This document shows positions 43,619-55,614 of a DNA stretch of 64,000 nt, piece by piece. Source of the DNA: Emydura subglobosa (lineage: Eukaryota; Chordata; Testudines; Chelidae); the NCBI GenBank assembly GCA_007922225.1, contig ML680086.1, positions 6,218,997 to 6,282,996 of the forward strand, in the 5' to 3' direction. The position numbers and the translations under genes were made by a program. The notes beneath the pieces were generated by a model that worked only from the letters and a program-made list of their open reading frames with translations, was not told the origin of the DNA and searched no databases. Each line of letters begins with the position of its first letter. The first letter of the stretch is position 1.

Positions 43619-44634
43619 TCCTGCATGACTGCTGACAGAATCAATTATTCAGGGTTTACTGCAAAGATTGTTTCTAATGAGGGACACTCTTGTGGGCCTG
43701 CCACTGTTGCTGATATAGGTCTCCAATTCTTACGATCACATTCTAGCCCACTATGGAGTTTAGGTTGCTCCACGTTTTATTAGATCATCTGTGGGTCAGA
43801 GTGCACATTAATCAATGGGAGATGGACAGTGCCCTCACGACCAGCACGGAAGCTCTTCCTCCACTGAGATTTGAAGCAGAGCTAGCACTTTTCTAGAGAA
43901 CCATGTTTAAACCCTGTACTCATTTGGAAAGTGCTAATGTGGTGTTAACTTCCACTGGAAATAGGATGTGAACGTTTTCTTTAAGGGGAGTCTGAAATAC
44001 TTGTACTGGTGACTGGGAACAATGGCATTGCTCAACACTTTCCTCCCCCGCAGTGACCCATGGATGAGCTATGCCCCTCATTACATTACAAACCGGTGAG
44101 ATACAAAATCAGTAGTGGGGGCTAGTGAATAAATTGCAGGCAAAGTATGTATCATTGGGGGAGGGTAACAAAAGGATGAACTATATCGGTTAGAACATGT
44201 ATCATTGTACGGCAACCAATGAGAAGGAACTTTTCTCTAGCACTGTAAGCATAATAAGCACTTGGAATGGGCACTCAAGCCCGCCCAACTTCGTATCAGT
44301 CTAAGTGCCCTCCTTCCCAGAAATAATTAAAAAAAAGGTTTTTAAGGAATGTCTCCACACCCATCCTGTGTCTTAGCTAAAGAGAAACCTCCCCCTGAGC
44401 TCCTCACATTATGGATGTAGGAGGAAGAATACCTAGACTTTACATCCTTTGTAAGAAAGTATTTACAGCTGTACAGAAACAAAGAAAGACAGACAAAGAA
44501 CTGTCTGCTGCGGAAGCCAGCTCTTTGAGAACTGGTTTTGCCCAATGGGTTCAAATTTTGCCTTTGACTAACTTTTGGGTTTCACACTTATATACAGTTG
44601 AGTTATGCTGTTAGTGCTGTCTTCCTCCCCTAGC
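43619..44634. other. Unassigned non-coding stretch
   Basis: No exon or named repeat was recognised. A frame at 44411-44614 has no family motif. Confidence 0.4.
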
Positions 44635-44720
44635 ACATTGGGGTATTGGTCTAGACTAGGATTCTTAGGTGCTGCAGTAATACAAATAATACATAACAAT
44701 AATACTCTCCACCAGGGAGG
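44635..44720 (+). repeat. L2/MIR-like tail fragment
   Basis: GGATTCTTAGGTGCTGCAGT followed by AATACAAATAATACATAAC matches the AGGTGCTACTGTAATACAAATAATAAATAA end of the dispersed tail. Short and approximate. Confidence 0.4.
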
Positions 44721-44929
44721 GAAGAGAAATAATACCATATAGCCAATCATGGCTATGTCACCCAGCTCAAAGTGCAAGCCACAGACTGGACACCAGTTGT
44801 GGGCAATGTAATTGAATCATTTGAATAATTACTAAAGTCCTGATTCTATTGATTTTCCTGGAATGGCCAGGAGCAGAAAAAGAGGTGACATTTGTCACAC
44901 CAGCCCTTTGTGGTGAATTATTTACTCAG

Positions 44930-45290
44930 CTCTAGTGCCCTGTATTGACAGAGCAGACACACGCGCTGCAGAAACTCGGCATGTGCAACAGTATTTTAAC
45001 ATCTTTATCTGATATTTTATTTCTCACTGTCAAATGTAGCAGTGATTCCACTTCTGTTTGGATAAGTAATCTGAAAAGAAGGCAGCAATAATCCCTCAGG
45101 AGAGCAAGGCACGGGGCTAATTACTTCAGCTAGAGATTTGTAAAGACACATTTTTAGCGTTGGGATTTTATCGCTCCACAGGGTAATTAAAGGACGACCC
45201 TGTCAGAAGAAGTTTCACAATTTTAAATATTCTTTTTCCCACTGTTTAGAATAACCCCTTCCAAGCTCACCACAGAGATGTCTTTACTTT
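44930..45290. other. AT-rich unique block, candidate conserved non-coding element
   Basis: Non-repetitive by eye; contains GGGGCTAATTACTTCAGC (about 45113) and CACAGGGTAATTAAAGG (about 45176), each with a TAATTA or TAATTAAA homeodomain core. Regulatory reading is inference only. Confidence 0.28.
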
Positions 45291-45994
45291 CTATCTATTT
45301 TCCAAGCACACATGCTCACTAGTTAGTTAGGGTAGGGGTGTTGGTGAGGTTTGCACGCTGCTGTGCTCTCTGGCACACTGGAAAGCTGCTCATAAAGGAT
45401 GGTTTGGATGGTGGTTATTGCTAAGTTTTCCGTGAATGCTGGGATATGGGTAACTGGCCATTGGTAAGTGATATAAAGAAAAACCTGTCTTGGCCATTTT
45501 GACAGTGGCAGCATCTCTTTAGCTTGCTGCGCTGAGTGTTTCTGTAATGAACCTGCTGGGCACTGAAGCTTTCATGAAGGAGGGGCCGGATGACTCATGG
45601 GATTGTAATTGGATAGAGAACCTGTTTCAAATCAGATTCCCAGTGACCACGGGTCAGTGCCATGGTCTGACAGCTGTTCAGGGGCATGGGTGGAAGGAAG
45701 CGCTGGTCTCAGTTCATGTCCTAGGGTCTGAGCCAGCATCCACTGCAATCCATGGAAAGACACTCATTGGCTTCAATGGGCTTTGGGTCAGACCTCTACC
45801 AAAAAGGTGTCCACATCATGAAAACCAGGTCCACATCATGAAAACCGGGGTTTGGTGGTAATCGGCACCCTACTTGGCTGTCTCTGAGAAGGAAAGAGCG
45901 TGATTTTATGCGGAGAGGGTGTCCTTTGGTCGTCCCTCTAGAACGTGGGGTGATGCACACTTGTCACATAGTAGGGGGAACGTCTTGTCATTCG
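45291..45994. other. Unassigned non-coding stretch
   Basis: No exon recognised. A short direct repeat CCACATCATGAAAACC occurs twice at 45810 and 45831. The 104-codon frame at 45547-45861 shows no motif. Confidence 0.4.
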
Positions 45995-46082
45995 GACGCT
46001 AAGCTCTTTGGGGCAGGTATTGTCTCTCACTGTGCATTTAAACAGCTTTTAGCACAATGGGGCCAATCTTACGTGGGGCTTG
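45995..46082 (+). repeat. L2/MIR-like dispersed tail
   Basis: CTAAGCTCTTTGGGGCAGG, ATTGTCTCTCACTGTGCA and CTTTTAGCACAATGGGGCC in order. This is the best sense copy in the window of a tail family whose antisense pieces lie at 11565, 35070 and 49035. The family is related in design to L2/MIR tails; the name is not assigned. Confidence 0.5.
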
Positions 46083-46709
46083 TCAAAGGACCACTCTGCC
46101 TGGAGCGTCTTCATGTGGCAGGCTGCAGCATGACACGTGTGCCTGTCTCAGTTTCCCCACTCAGGATAACCCAAGGACTCTACTTCAGGCTCTTTTGCTT
46201 CAGCAGTACCTGTCCCTGGGGCCCGTTCATTATCAAAACCCATAGTGCAATCAGTCCATAACAAAAGTCCCCAACACAGTCCCTCTATAATCTCAGTCTA
46301 TATAGGCCTTAAAATCCCCTGGCATGGTGTTTCGCATACCGTACATTGGCATCTTCGCCTCCACCCAGTCTCCTCATCAGTCGTCTTCTGGCCCTAGCCT
46401 TTCCAGCTGGAATGCAACACCACTCTTCCCAGCAGGAACCCTGACAGCTTCTCTTCTGGGAGATCATCCTCACCAGCTCTCCAGAACAGCTCCAGCATCC
46501 CCTTCTCCTCCCGTCTCACCAGCACAGCCCGTGCATCCCCTGCCATGTCCAGTCCCCGTCTTCAGCCCTCTCTGACCCTCTCGCTTCAGCTCTTCAGTTC
46601 TGAGAGCCAGCAGGCACCTACCTCTGCTGCTTGCAGCCTTCAGTTCTCTCCTGCCTTCTCCGGCTGCCTCAGGTAGGTCAGCTAGCTAGCCCCTCCACTG
46701 GCTTCCTGA
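46083..46709. other. Possible antisense LTR-derived text
   Basis: The CT-rich text with TCAGTTTCCCCACTCAGG and CAGTCTATATAGGCC resembles antisense U3 or leader sequence of turtle endogenous retroviruses as I recall them, but no termini are defined. A hAT-like element interrupts it at 46710 and similar CT-rich text resumes after 47031. Confidence 0.3.
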
Positions 46710-47030
46710 CAGGGCCGGCCTTATGGGTGGGAGATAGCTGAGGGGGGGCGCCGTGGTCAAGAAGCAAGGAGTGGGGCGGGTCTGGGATGTGAGGCTGAGG
46801 AAGGGAGCTCGGGGCAATGACAGGGGAGGCAGCAGGGCCTAGGGATGATGGGGGCATGGGACGCCCAGGGAGGCAGCAGAGGCCAGGGGCGATGGGGGGA
46901 TGGATGGGGAGGCAGCGGGGGCCAGGGGCAATAGTGGGATGGATGAGGAGGGAGCCCAAGGAGGCAGCAGGGACCTGGGACACCAAAATACAGGTTTGCC
47001 AGGGTGCCATTTTCCCAAAGGCCGGCCCGA
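46710..47030. mobile_element. hAT-like element with internal minisatellite
   Basis: Left end CAGGGCCGGCCTTATGGG, right end AAAGGCCGGCCCGA: inverted GGGCCGGCC termini of a known turtle hAT-like type. No clean 8 bp target duplication is seen. The interior (46810-46975) is a decayed tandem array of about 36-48 bp units built on GGGGAGGCAGC and CCAGGGGC-AT-G-GGGATG. It encodes no transposase. Confidence 0.6.
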
Positions 47031-47866
47031 TAATTCCTCCCTCTGTCTAGGGATGACCTGCGCAGCTTTCTGCTCTCTGCAGCTTTCCCCAGAGACCTCC
47101 TCCAGTCTCCTGACTCCCAGGTCTTCCTCTTTCTCCGATTCTTCCTGCTCCTTTATACCTCTGGAGTAAGGCTCCAGGGGTGCAAGTTCAGCACCTGTCA
47201 CCCGCTCTAGATTCATTTTAAAAACAACATTGAACACACAGAGCAGGAAATGCGCCATTTGGGAAGAAAGAAGATGGCAATGAACAGCCATGGCAGGCAT
47301 CACCGCCTGGTGCTGTTACACATGATCTTTCCTGTTATTTTTCTTCGTGTGGAGTGAGTTCTCCATCTGGAAAGACATGCTGTTGTTCATTTCAGTTATG
47401 CAAGCTTGTGTGTGGAGGTGCTGATCCCTGGAGAGGAGAATTTGCTCTCTGCCTTGCTCGGATCAGCGTCAGTTCTTGAAGCCCAATTGTTCTTTGGGAG
47501 CTCAGCTCTGGTAGTGGGCTGAATTGCTTGACAAAGGGACTGCCCTGCATCCGGTCTGACCATGTCTGCTCCAGGCCTGGTGTCTCTGTGTAAATAAAAC
47601 AAGTTGCACTTTGAATATACTCAGTCTCCATGTTGCTGATTTCTCCTCATGAAGCTGCCTTGCAAAGTCCTGGACATGTGCCACAACACAGCAGTGGAGG
47701 ACACTGATGTTGGAATAAAGGACCCTGGAAACAACTTTACACAGCAGCCTCAGACCGAAATCTCAGGCAGATCTGGATCTAGTGTAGCCGCATCATGTAG
47801 TCTTAGTTCTTTTGGAGGGGGGTGTGGAGGAAGGTAATAGAGGAAGCTTCCACAATAGAAGGCGTT
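47031..47866. other. Unassigned non-coding stretch
   Basis: No exon recognised. Overlapping minus-strand frames at 47392-47684 have no family motif. Confidence 0.4.
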
Positions 47867-47975
47867 GATTATAGAATCATAGGGTCAGAAAGGACCACAA
47901 GGGTCGTCTAGTCTAACCACCTGCGAAGATGCAGAATTTGTTGTGTCTAAACCATCCAAGACAGATGAGTGCAGA
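47867..47975 (-). mobile_element. CR1 LINE 3' end, antisense
   Basis: TATAGAATCATAGGGTCAG, GGGTCGTCTAGTCTAACC and TTGTTGTGTCTAAACCATCC are the reverse complement of the tail of CR1 copy B (2440-2535). Only the last 110 bp remain. Confidence 0.85.
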
Positions 47976-50900
47976 GTGTTGGGTTGGGTTTTTTCTGTGT
48001 GATCCAAACTCTTTTGTGGAGGAAAATGGGTTTTCTTTGTACTTGCTAAATCTATTAAATGTGGGAGAAGTTCATAGCTCCTCCACAGAGAAGGCTGTGG
48101 GGTGCTGGAAGAGATTGTCTCTGTTCTTGTTAGGGAGGATTTCTTTCAGGTCTAGCCTTAAGTTTCTGCTGAAATGGAAGAGTCACGTTGGGGTGGCTGG
48201 AATAAGTGTGATTCACAGTGTGTATGTAGCTCTCCTACTGGCTCCACATCCTTGCAGACCTGGTGGTGGGGGGCAGACATCTGGGTTCCAGGACCCCTCT
48301 TTCCCTAAAGATACCCATCATGCTTGTTAACAACTGCAGAACATTATTGTCTGCCCCCTTAAGTGGGAATGTTGTGTTTTTCCTGTGAGACCGCCTGGGC
48401 GGAGAGATACGGGGAGCTGCCATACAGAGACTATAGGGAGCTGTTAGGCAGAGCAGCCCTGGCTGGGTAGCTCCTGACCTACTGGAGGCCTGTGATGGTA
48501 AACGGAACACAAAAGAGTTCAATTATTTCCAAAGGGGGAGCTGCGGGCCTGCGCACTCGCATGGCTGTAATTCACAAAGTCTCATGTCTAACAAAGGTAA
48601 AAATGGCTGAGAATGGCTGAGAACCCAGACGGTAACAGACCCCGATTCCTAGTGCTGACTGACCCTGGTGACAATCCAAACAGAAAGCGCTCGCAGCCAT
48701 GCTTGTAGCTGGTAGTATCGCTTCACGCTGACTCCACAGGCGCTTCCGAGGGACACACAGACAGTGACATTCCTGGGAGAATGCCTAGCTCGATCCAATA
48801 CTCACAGACTGAGAGATGTTAAAGGCAGAGCACACCTGACCTCCCAGCCACACACACCACCCCAGCTCATACAGGATTGCCCCCACCCTGCCTGCTCCAG
48901 GGTGCTGCCTAGTTTAATTCTAAACAAACCAAGCGCCTCCCTCTCATTCCTGCAGGGGACACTATCCCAGGCCTCCTGAGGGGCTGTCTCAGAATTGCCT
49001 TGGCTCAGTTTCACCCCATTGCTCTTGGTTAATATGAATTATAATCATTATTGTTTGTACTGTGGCAGTGCCGAGGTGCGTAGTCAGGGCAGGGAGTTGG
49101 TCTGAGTTTAGTCTGTGACAAACACAAAAGCATCTGGCAGTCCTAAACGAATTTTAGGCTGGGCTCAGCTAGCAGAACCCATCCCGGCTGGATACCTGAG
49201 ATGTCCATCCTGCAGAGCACCTGGAACTTCTCCACCTCATCTAACTTGAGAACCATCATGCCGGCCCTCTGGGTCTTTCTTCCTTGTTGCAGGGCAATTC
49301 CCAGGTAGTCAGTGACCTCCAGATTCCCAGCTATATTGCAGAGTTACAGTAAGAACTATAAAATGGAAGGAGTCAGGACTTTACAGGCTGAGTCAGATTC
49401 TCATTTAGGTGAGACAGTGCAAAGGAGCCTTGTGAAAATGCGAGTGAGTCCCATCTGAATTTTAATGATCAAACCATGAAATATTGGTCATGTTTTTGTG
49501 AAAACAATCTCTTATTGCCCTCTTTATCTAACAGAGAATGCTCTGATCAACAGGAACTTCATGCTAGGAATGGCCTAATTGAGGAAAATTAGCATTTTAT
49601 CACACAATATTAGCATTTACTCCTATATTTATGTAGCCTGATTTAAATACACTCCCCACACGTACTTTAGAGTAAGTCTCTCATGCTATGCCAACTCCAC
49701 TCTGTTTTATCTGCACAGAATTGAACTTGTACCCGTGACAGGTGGAGAGTATGCTACATCTTTTGATCATCACATAAACCACTCATCCTGAAGTCCTTTA
49801 ATCTAAGCAATGCAAGGAAAATCCTGTGCATTCGCTTTATGCGTCCTCCCTCTTTCTGAGTTTAAACAAGAGGCTCCACAGCTACAGATCAATGGCCCTA
49901 ATTTGTTTGTCTTTAACGTACGTTGGCTTAAAGGAAAGCTGCTTAGCCCACCTGTCTGGAAGTTCACAAGATGGAAAGAGCCTCATACAGTGTAGTGATG
50001 GGGGAATTTGAGTTACATTTCAAACTCATTGTAGTTCTTGTACCAATCAGGTAATTAAAGACTAGCAAAACATTTGCAACACATAATTTCTCTGTCAAAT
50101 TTTCACATCTTTTGTGGTTCAGAAACTAAATGTGAAATTTTCAAATTTATCCTTCATTCTCCTGCTCATGGAGCTTAGCGTGCACACTTCAGATCACCCG
50201 TTTCCAGCAAACCCGGTCTCCAAATTTATCAGGTATATTATGTATTAAAATTCCCTTTTCATAAGTATCCATCCCTCCAGAGCTCAAGTGATCGTTTGCA
50301 GAAAGCAAAGAGGACTGGGTCAGCTATACAGTCAAATCAAAATTTACTTACACATTTGAGTGAATATTTGTGAAGAATCCTTTCCACTATTCTCTCATCT
50401 TTAGAAATAATCCCTGTGAATGAGCTATGGTGACCTCTAACAGCACAGAGCAGGGAAACACCAATTCTTAAGGGACATTGCCAACTGTTAAAGTCCTAAA
50501 TATAGATTCTGCTATACAAAAAAGGAGGATGGGGCGGGGAAGGAGTTTACGAAACATTCAGTAACATGAACGGAGTTGTCGTCCTGAATGGTGTAAAAAC
50601 CCGTTGACAGCAGGGAAGTTTGGGTATAAATATCCCCCCAACCGTTTTTAGAAACCTAAACCCAACAGCTTGGTGCTAGTGCATGATGAGCGGAAATGAA
50701 CAAGACTTTGAACAGAAAGAAGGACTGGCCAGTCTAGCTGCCCTGACCAAGCTGAAGGAAGTGCAAATAATGGCTGGACTGAGAAGCCCCTACTCAGCGC
50801 AGTGAGCACTTCCTCACATGGTAGCCCAGTGACATCCTGAGTGCTTCTGCAGGGGGCCCCAGGGAAGTCTAGGAAGGGCTTGGCTGTTCAGCTCTGTAGC

Positions 50901-51051
50901 ACATTTTCTCCTGTTCGTTCAGTTGTGGAAAGCTCTAAGGGCCAAATGTTGCCATCCTACTCTCAACGAGTAGCACCTTACTCTGCGAGGAGCCCTGATG
51001 AAGTTGATGGGGCCATTGGTGGAGGAAAGTCCCAATAGGACTATACGCAGC
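47976..51051. other. Mostly unassigned; antisense L2/MIR-like scrap at 49035-49100
   Basis: About 3 kb without a recognised exon. ATAATCATTATTGTTTGTAC with GTGGCAGTGCCGAGGTGC at 49035-49080 is an antisense tail fragment. AT-rich unique text lies at 49400-49760 and 50020-50560. Frames at 47929-48330 and 48764-49014 show no motif. Confidence 0.4.
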
Positions 51052-51787
51052 TGTTATGCTTGTAAAAGAAAAAACTAACATGATCTTATTCAGGGGGACA
51101 AGGCAACACGCTGCATTTATTGTAAATGTAAGAATATTAAAAAGCAGTTACATTCACAGACACACTCATACCCAAGAAGTTCTGCAAGCTGGTGTGATAT
51201 AATTAACAGTCCTTTTTTGCGTTGCTCAAGCCAGCCTAGTGGCCAACTAGGCTGGGCACAAGGAGGGAGCTAGGCCTCTGTCAGTCGCGAATCCGATGCT
51301 CCAAGATGACAATTGCAGAATGAGACCCAAAGTTTCCATGTTTTTACCCCATCTTTTATACTTGCTGGCTCTCATGTAAGTCTCTGGGCCTTGCTGTGTC
51401 ATGCTGCCTCTGGGTTCAGTATAGTTGTTAATCACCAGCTAATTGAAAGCATGACTATTCTCTTATTTCTGTACTTTATTTGTTCCCAGGGTGGATCCTT
51501 GTGTACTTTAGGGTCGTTTATTTGCACTTTAGGGTCCTTGCTAGGTATTCTTCAGCCTTCAGGGTTAGGGTGGCAGTTGGGGTCTTTACTCCCCTTTCTG
51601 TTGTTAGAGCAGTTTAGGTTGGTGTCTTTTTATGCCCTGCACATACATTCCTCACTCACACAAAGAGAATTTATCAAGATATTTTTAGGTTCAATAATAT
51701 AAGTTTCAGGAAAGAGCTTACTTCAAGAAACTAACAAGATGGAGTCACTTATGCCACACTAAACACTACTATATCATTAACATAACA
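51052..51787 (-). mobile_element. LTR, retrovirus-type, minus strand
   Basis: Ends TGTTATG (51052) and CATAACA (51787) are perfect 7 bp inverted termini. On the minus strand TATAAAAG (51353-51360) is followed by AATAAA (51116-51121) about 235 bp on, the usual promoter and polyadenylation layout. A purine-rich tract GATAGAGGGAGAGGGAGA lies about 13 bases outside the 5' end, as a polypurine tract would before a 3' LTR. The flanks GCAGC and GTAAA do not match, so the target duplication is lost or the ends are a few bases off. A 129-codon plus-strand frame across it is a shadow. Confidence 0.62.
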
Positions 51788-53849
51788 GTAAAGGAAAAAT
51801 CTCCCTCTCCCTCTATCTCACTTATACAATAAAACAAGGAGTCTACATCTGATTTGTGTGCACAGCTTCTGGGGATGGCTCACACAGCCACTTCTCAGTG
51901 TGAGATGGGGGACCGAATCTAGCCCTGTCCGTAACACACAGGCCAGGGTTGCATAGTGCCACATACAGAAAAAGTTTAGGTCTCCACATTCATGCCGTGC
52001 AAATCAAGTCTATACACACATTCACCCTATTTGCCCCAGGCTCATAGTAATTGTGCCTGCCAAAGAAATCCACAAGCACACACTGAAATCTTTGAAAATC
52101 TGGCCCACCGTTTTATTATAACAATGCTAATTAAAGAATTTGTTGGCAAACATGATTCCTCATCTACACGTGGTGAGAAAAGTTGCTCGTTGTGGAGCCC
52201 AAGATTCCCAAGCTAGTTAAGATACATACTGGGCAAACTAGGTGCAGTTCCCTTTAATGCTTCAGTCAAAATGTGACAAGAAAATAAGAAAATTGACATG
52301 CTATGCAAAATAGCAAGGAAATCATTTTTCCATTGCAGTGGTCACAGGCCATTTTGCTCTTTGCTGGTGACAGGGGACCATTAGAACACAATCCCTGGTG
52401 CCTGCATATCATAATGAAAATCATATTTCTTCCTGAACTGCTACATCAATTGTCTTTTTAGTAAACTAGGAAGTGCAGCTGCATGCACACTGTGGAATGG
52501 TCCTTCACTCTTAATCTGTTCTTCGGCAAGATAAGTGATAACTTCTTAATGTAACTTTCCAGACGGATAAATAGGAAGCAGCTACAACATGATCCTGTGC
52601 TTTAAATAGAATTGTGTTTCTGAGAGCGAGCAAATAAGTTCCACTATAACTGGGGCATCAAACTGGTTTTGGATACGATCAGAGCTTCCTTCTCTCCAAC
52701 ATGCCATCTGCAAAATGGGAACCATATTTTTCAGTGGTTGGAAAATATCTGGGGGCCCAGTCCAGTTTCACTAAAGGGAGTGGCAAAACTGCCTCGGAAC
52801 TCACGTGTGCCACACCAGATCCACAATGCACATGCAAGGGCCTGCCTGATGTTCATGGGCTAGTGTTGGAATGGGAGAGAAAAGGCAGGATTTGGCTGGA
52901 ATCAATATAAAAGGGAGGCTTTATTGAGGCAGCTGGATGAAGAGAGACTCAACTGTTCTCTTTGGCTCTCTAGCTGCCAGTCTGCCTGACCTAAGCACTC
53001 TTGGAAGGGATTGCTGGCAACACTACACATAGGCCAGATCCACTCAAGGGGACCCCAGAACTTGCAAGGGGAGCTGCACTGTTTAAATCCAGTGTCAGAG
53101 AAGAGTCAGGGCTGGTGGGTAGCAGGACTTTCCTCTCCCCGGAAAACCGGCCTGGGTATTAGATCATCTGTTGCACAGTGTGGCTTGCTCTTGGGGGCAT
53201 GGACACTGTGTGTGCGTCTGTGTGTGTCTCCATATCTTTGGATATGTTGTGCAGTCCGTGACTGGTTTATTTTGTATGCTACCTAAATTATAAAATCCAA
53301 GAGAATAAATTAGAAAGGGCTTTTGTGGTAAGGGTTGATTTTTATTTTCTATGCATCCCAGTGCCTGTCGGCAGAGTCCCTGCGCGCTGTCCAATATACA
53401 CTGAAACAGTGAGATCAGCAGTAAAGTCTGTTACTGCTTTGAAACCACAGAGCTCCTCCAAATCACAACCAGTCAGGCAGAACCCCAAAAGAGCAATGGG
53501 CCTTTCAATGTGCCCTGAAAGTCAACAGGCTTAGGCGTGGACCAAAAATGGAAGCAAATTCCATTTGCCTAGTTCCTCTTCCACTAATGCATTGGGTTTA
53601 CTCTTCATCCTAACCTCCTCATTGCTTTATCGAGCACACTCCTAACAGACATCACTGCCTATGCAAGCCCCAGCCTCTCTGTAGTGCATTGTGACAGCTC
53701 CTCATGCCTCTTCCAGACCAAGTGACTGCAGAGAAGAGTCACATCACCATCCGTGACATCATAATGATGACAGTGCCAGGGCTGCGAACAAGCTGAGAAA
53801 CAGATCAGCCCGTTGGAATGAGAAGGCCTGTGAAGGATGTTTCTCTCTT
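51788..53849. other. Unassigned non-coding stretch
   Basis: If the LTR at 51052 is a 3' LTR, internal sequence would lie here, but no gag, pol or env motif was seen. Short GT-rich patch at 53205-53230. Frames at 52669-53534 show no family motif. Confidence 0.4.
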
Positions 53850-54500
53850 TCTCACATACACACAGAATGAACTATCTACCTTGAGAAACAAATAATTCAA
53901 TCTACTGCCGGATTTCCAAAGGCTTTAATGAAAGTGCTATTTATTTAGCGTCGTCTGGTAATACATCCACAATGACAAGCTGTGAGACTAAATAATAACC
54001 AGGCTGGCAGCACAGTGCAGGGAATAGAGTGCTACTGAAATGTGAACAATCTATATTCCAAAATGTATTATTTCAGGTTCCAGTTTAATTAGAATTTATT
54101 TTAAGCAGGTTTTCATCAACTAATGAAACAACTGTCAGTGATGGACTAATGCTGGGCAAGCTCCAGTAGATTTTAATCTCCAACCAGCCCCTACAAGTAG
54201 TGAGAGGATGGGGAGTCCAAGGAAAGTCTGTTAGAGATAGACAACAATTTAAAATTACTCATTTTAAGAGAGTGTAGCGATGCGGGGGAAGCCATTACAG
54301 AATAGAGAATTAGATCATTAGATAACTGATCCAAATTCAGGGCTCACCTTAAAAAAAATAAATGATGTTGTATACACCTCATTCCACTAATTGCTGAAAG
54401 GGGTTTAGTCTTTATGGGAGAATTATGTGCTAGAACGTTTGCATCATTGTGTGCAGTGAGTTTTTTAGGAGATCACTGTCAAATTACTGCCTTCAGGATG
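53850..54500. other. AT-rich unique block, candidate conserved non-coding element
   Basis: Non-repetitive by eye with CAAATAATTCAATC, CTATTTATTTAGCG, GTTTAATTAGAATTTATT and several TTAAT cores. It holds no open frame. Enhancer-like only in texture. Confidence 0.3.
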
Positions 54501-54699
54501 AGTGGGGAAATTTACCAGGTTGTAGTATGATTGCTGGTTATGGTTATAGGATGCTTTGATGGCCCACAAACAATCCAGGCACTGGAGACCCTAGGAGAGG
54601 GGACCAGAGAAGACTGATGCACAGACACATCTATCTTACATACTTCTCTGGCACCTGTTGCCATAGCATCTGAGCACCTTGTAACCTTTGATGGAATTC

Positions 54700-54868
54700 A
54701 GCTTTATAACACGCCTGTGAGGTGGGGATGTGCTACAGACAAGGAACAAAGAGGCTAAGTGATTTACCTAAGGTCACACAGAGGAGAGAATTAAAGGGCA
54801 GAGGAGGGAATTAAACCCAGGAAGCCAGTCACCAAGGCTAGGGAGCTAAACACTAGGCCATCTTTGTT
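54700..54868 (-). mobile_element. MIR SINE, antisense
   Basis: CACGCCTGTGAGGTGGGGA, AGAGGCTAAGTGATTTACC, CCTAAGGTCACACAG and GGAATTAAACCCAGGAAGCC then CTAAACACTAGGCCA follow the reverse complement of the MIR consensus in order, from the core region to the tRNA-like head. MIR is an ancient tRNA-derived SINE shared by mammals and other amniotes and moved by L2. About 165 bp remain. Confidence 0.8.
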
Positions 54869-55320
54869 CATTGTGAGTAGAGGGGCCATGTTGAGCTGTT
54901 GGTGGGTGGCTAACGGTGTTTGTTTGGCCTTGTGTCCCCTACACCGAGGCCACTACGGCTGCGTCTGCAGTTTCCAAGGGCAATGGATAATTCAGTAAAG
55001 TCTAGAAATGGAGGAAAAGATTTTCTAAGGCACACGGTGCAGTGAGGTCCCAGTTCTCGTTGCCAGTCATTGGGAGTTGGTGCCGAACTACCCCGTGAGT
55101 CTCAAAGTCTCCCCTAGAATCAGGTACCCAAAGCTGGTGATGGGTGCGTGTCTCCTCCGTGGGCATGCCGGGTCTCCCTCTATATTCTACCGCTTGCCGG
55201 ACCTCTCTGATGAAGGGAGTTCAGGCACAAGTACCAAGAGTATTCAGCATCGCTAACAGGAGTTAGCTTGGCTTTACTGTGCCGTTCCCAGCTGAGTTAC
55301 GCTGCAGTCACCACCTTTGT

Positions 55321-55614
55321 AAAGCTACGTCTACACTCTGAGCTAGGGGGTGAGTCCCAGCTCTCAAAGATGTACACGCACTCACCCTTCTCTGAGCTAA
55401 CATGCTAAATATAGGAGTGCAGCCACGGTAGCACAGGCAGTGGCGGCAAGGCTGCTCGCTCCGATTAAGTACCCTGGCAGCTTCGTATTCAGCTCAGCTA
55501 GCCCGTGCTGCCACTGCCCACCTTACCCTGGCTACCCTTCTATTTTTACCATGCTAGCTCTGAGGAGAGCTAGGGCAAGTATGTCTGTGGGATCTGGGAT
55601 TCACCCAAAGCTCC
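55321..55614. mobile_element. Inverted-repeat MITE (CTACGTCTACACT terminus)
   Basis: Left half (AGCTACGTCTACACTCTG, GAGCTAGGGGGTGAGTCCC, TTCTCTGAGCTAACATGC) is mirrored in the right half (CCATGCTAGCTCTGAGG, GAGCTAGGGCAAGTATGTC, GGGATTCACCCAAAGCTC). It has arms of about 65 bp around a CAGCCACGG...GCCCGTGCTGCC centre. The outer right terminus is missing. No coding capacity. Confidence 0.7.

Noticed and set aside
47929..48330. 133-codon plus-strand frame
   Set aside because: Starts inside the antisense CR1 tail and runs into unassigned text; no family motif.
51313..51702. 129-codon hydrophobic plus-strand frame that looks like a membrane protein
   Set aside because: It lies entirely within the minus-strand LTR at 51052-51787 and is a shadow of CT-rich U3.
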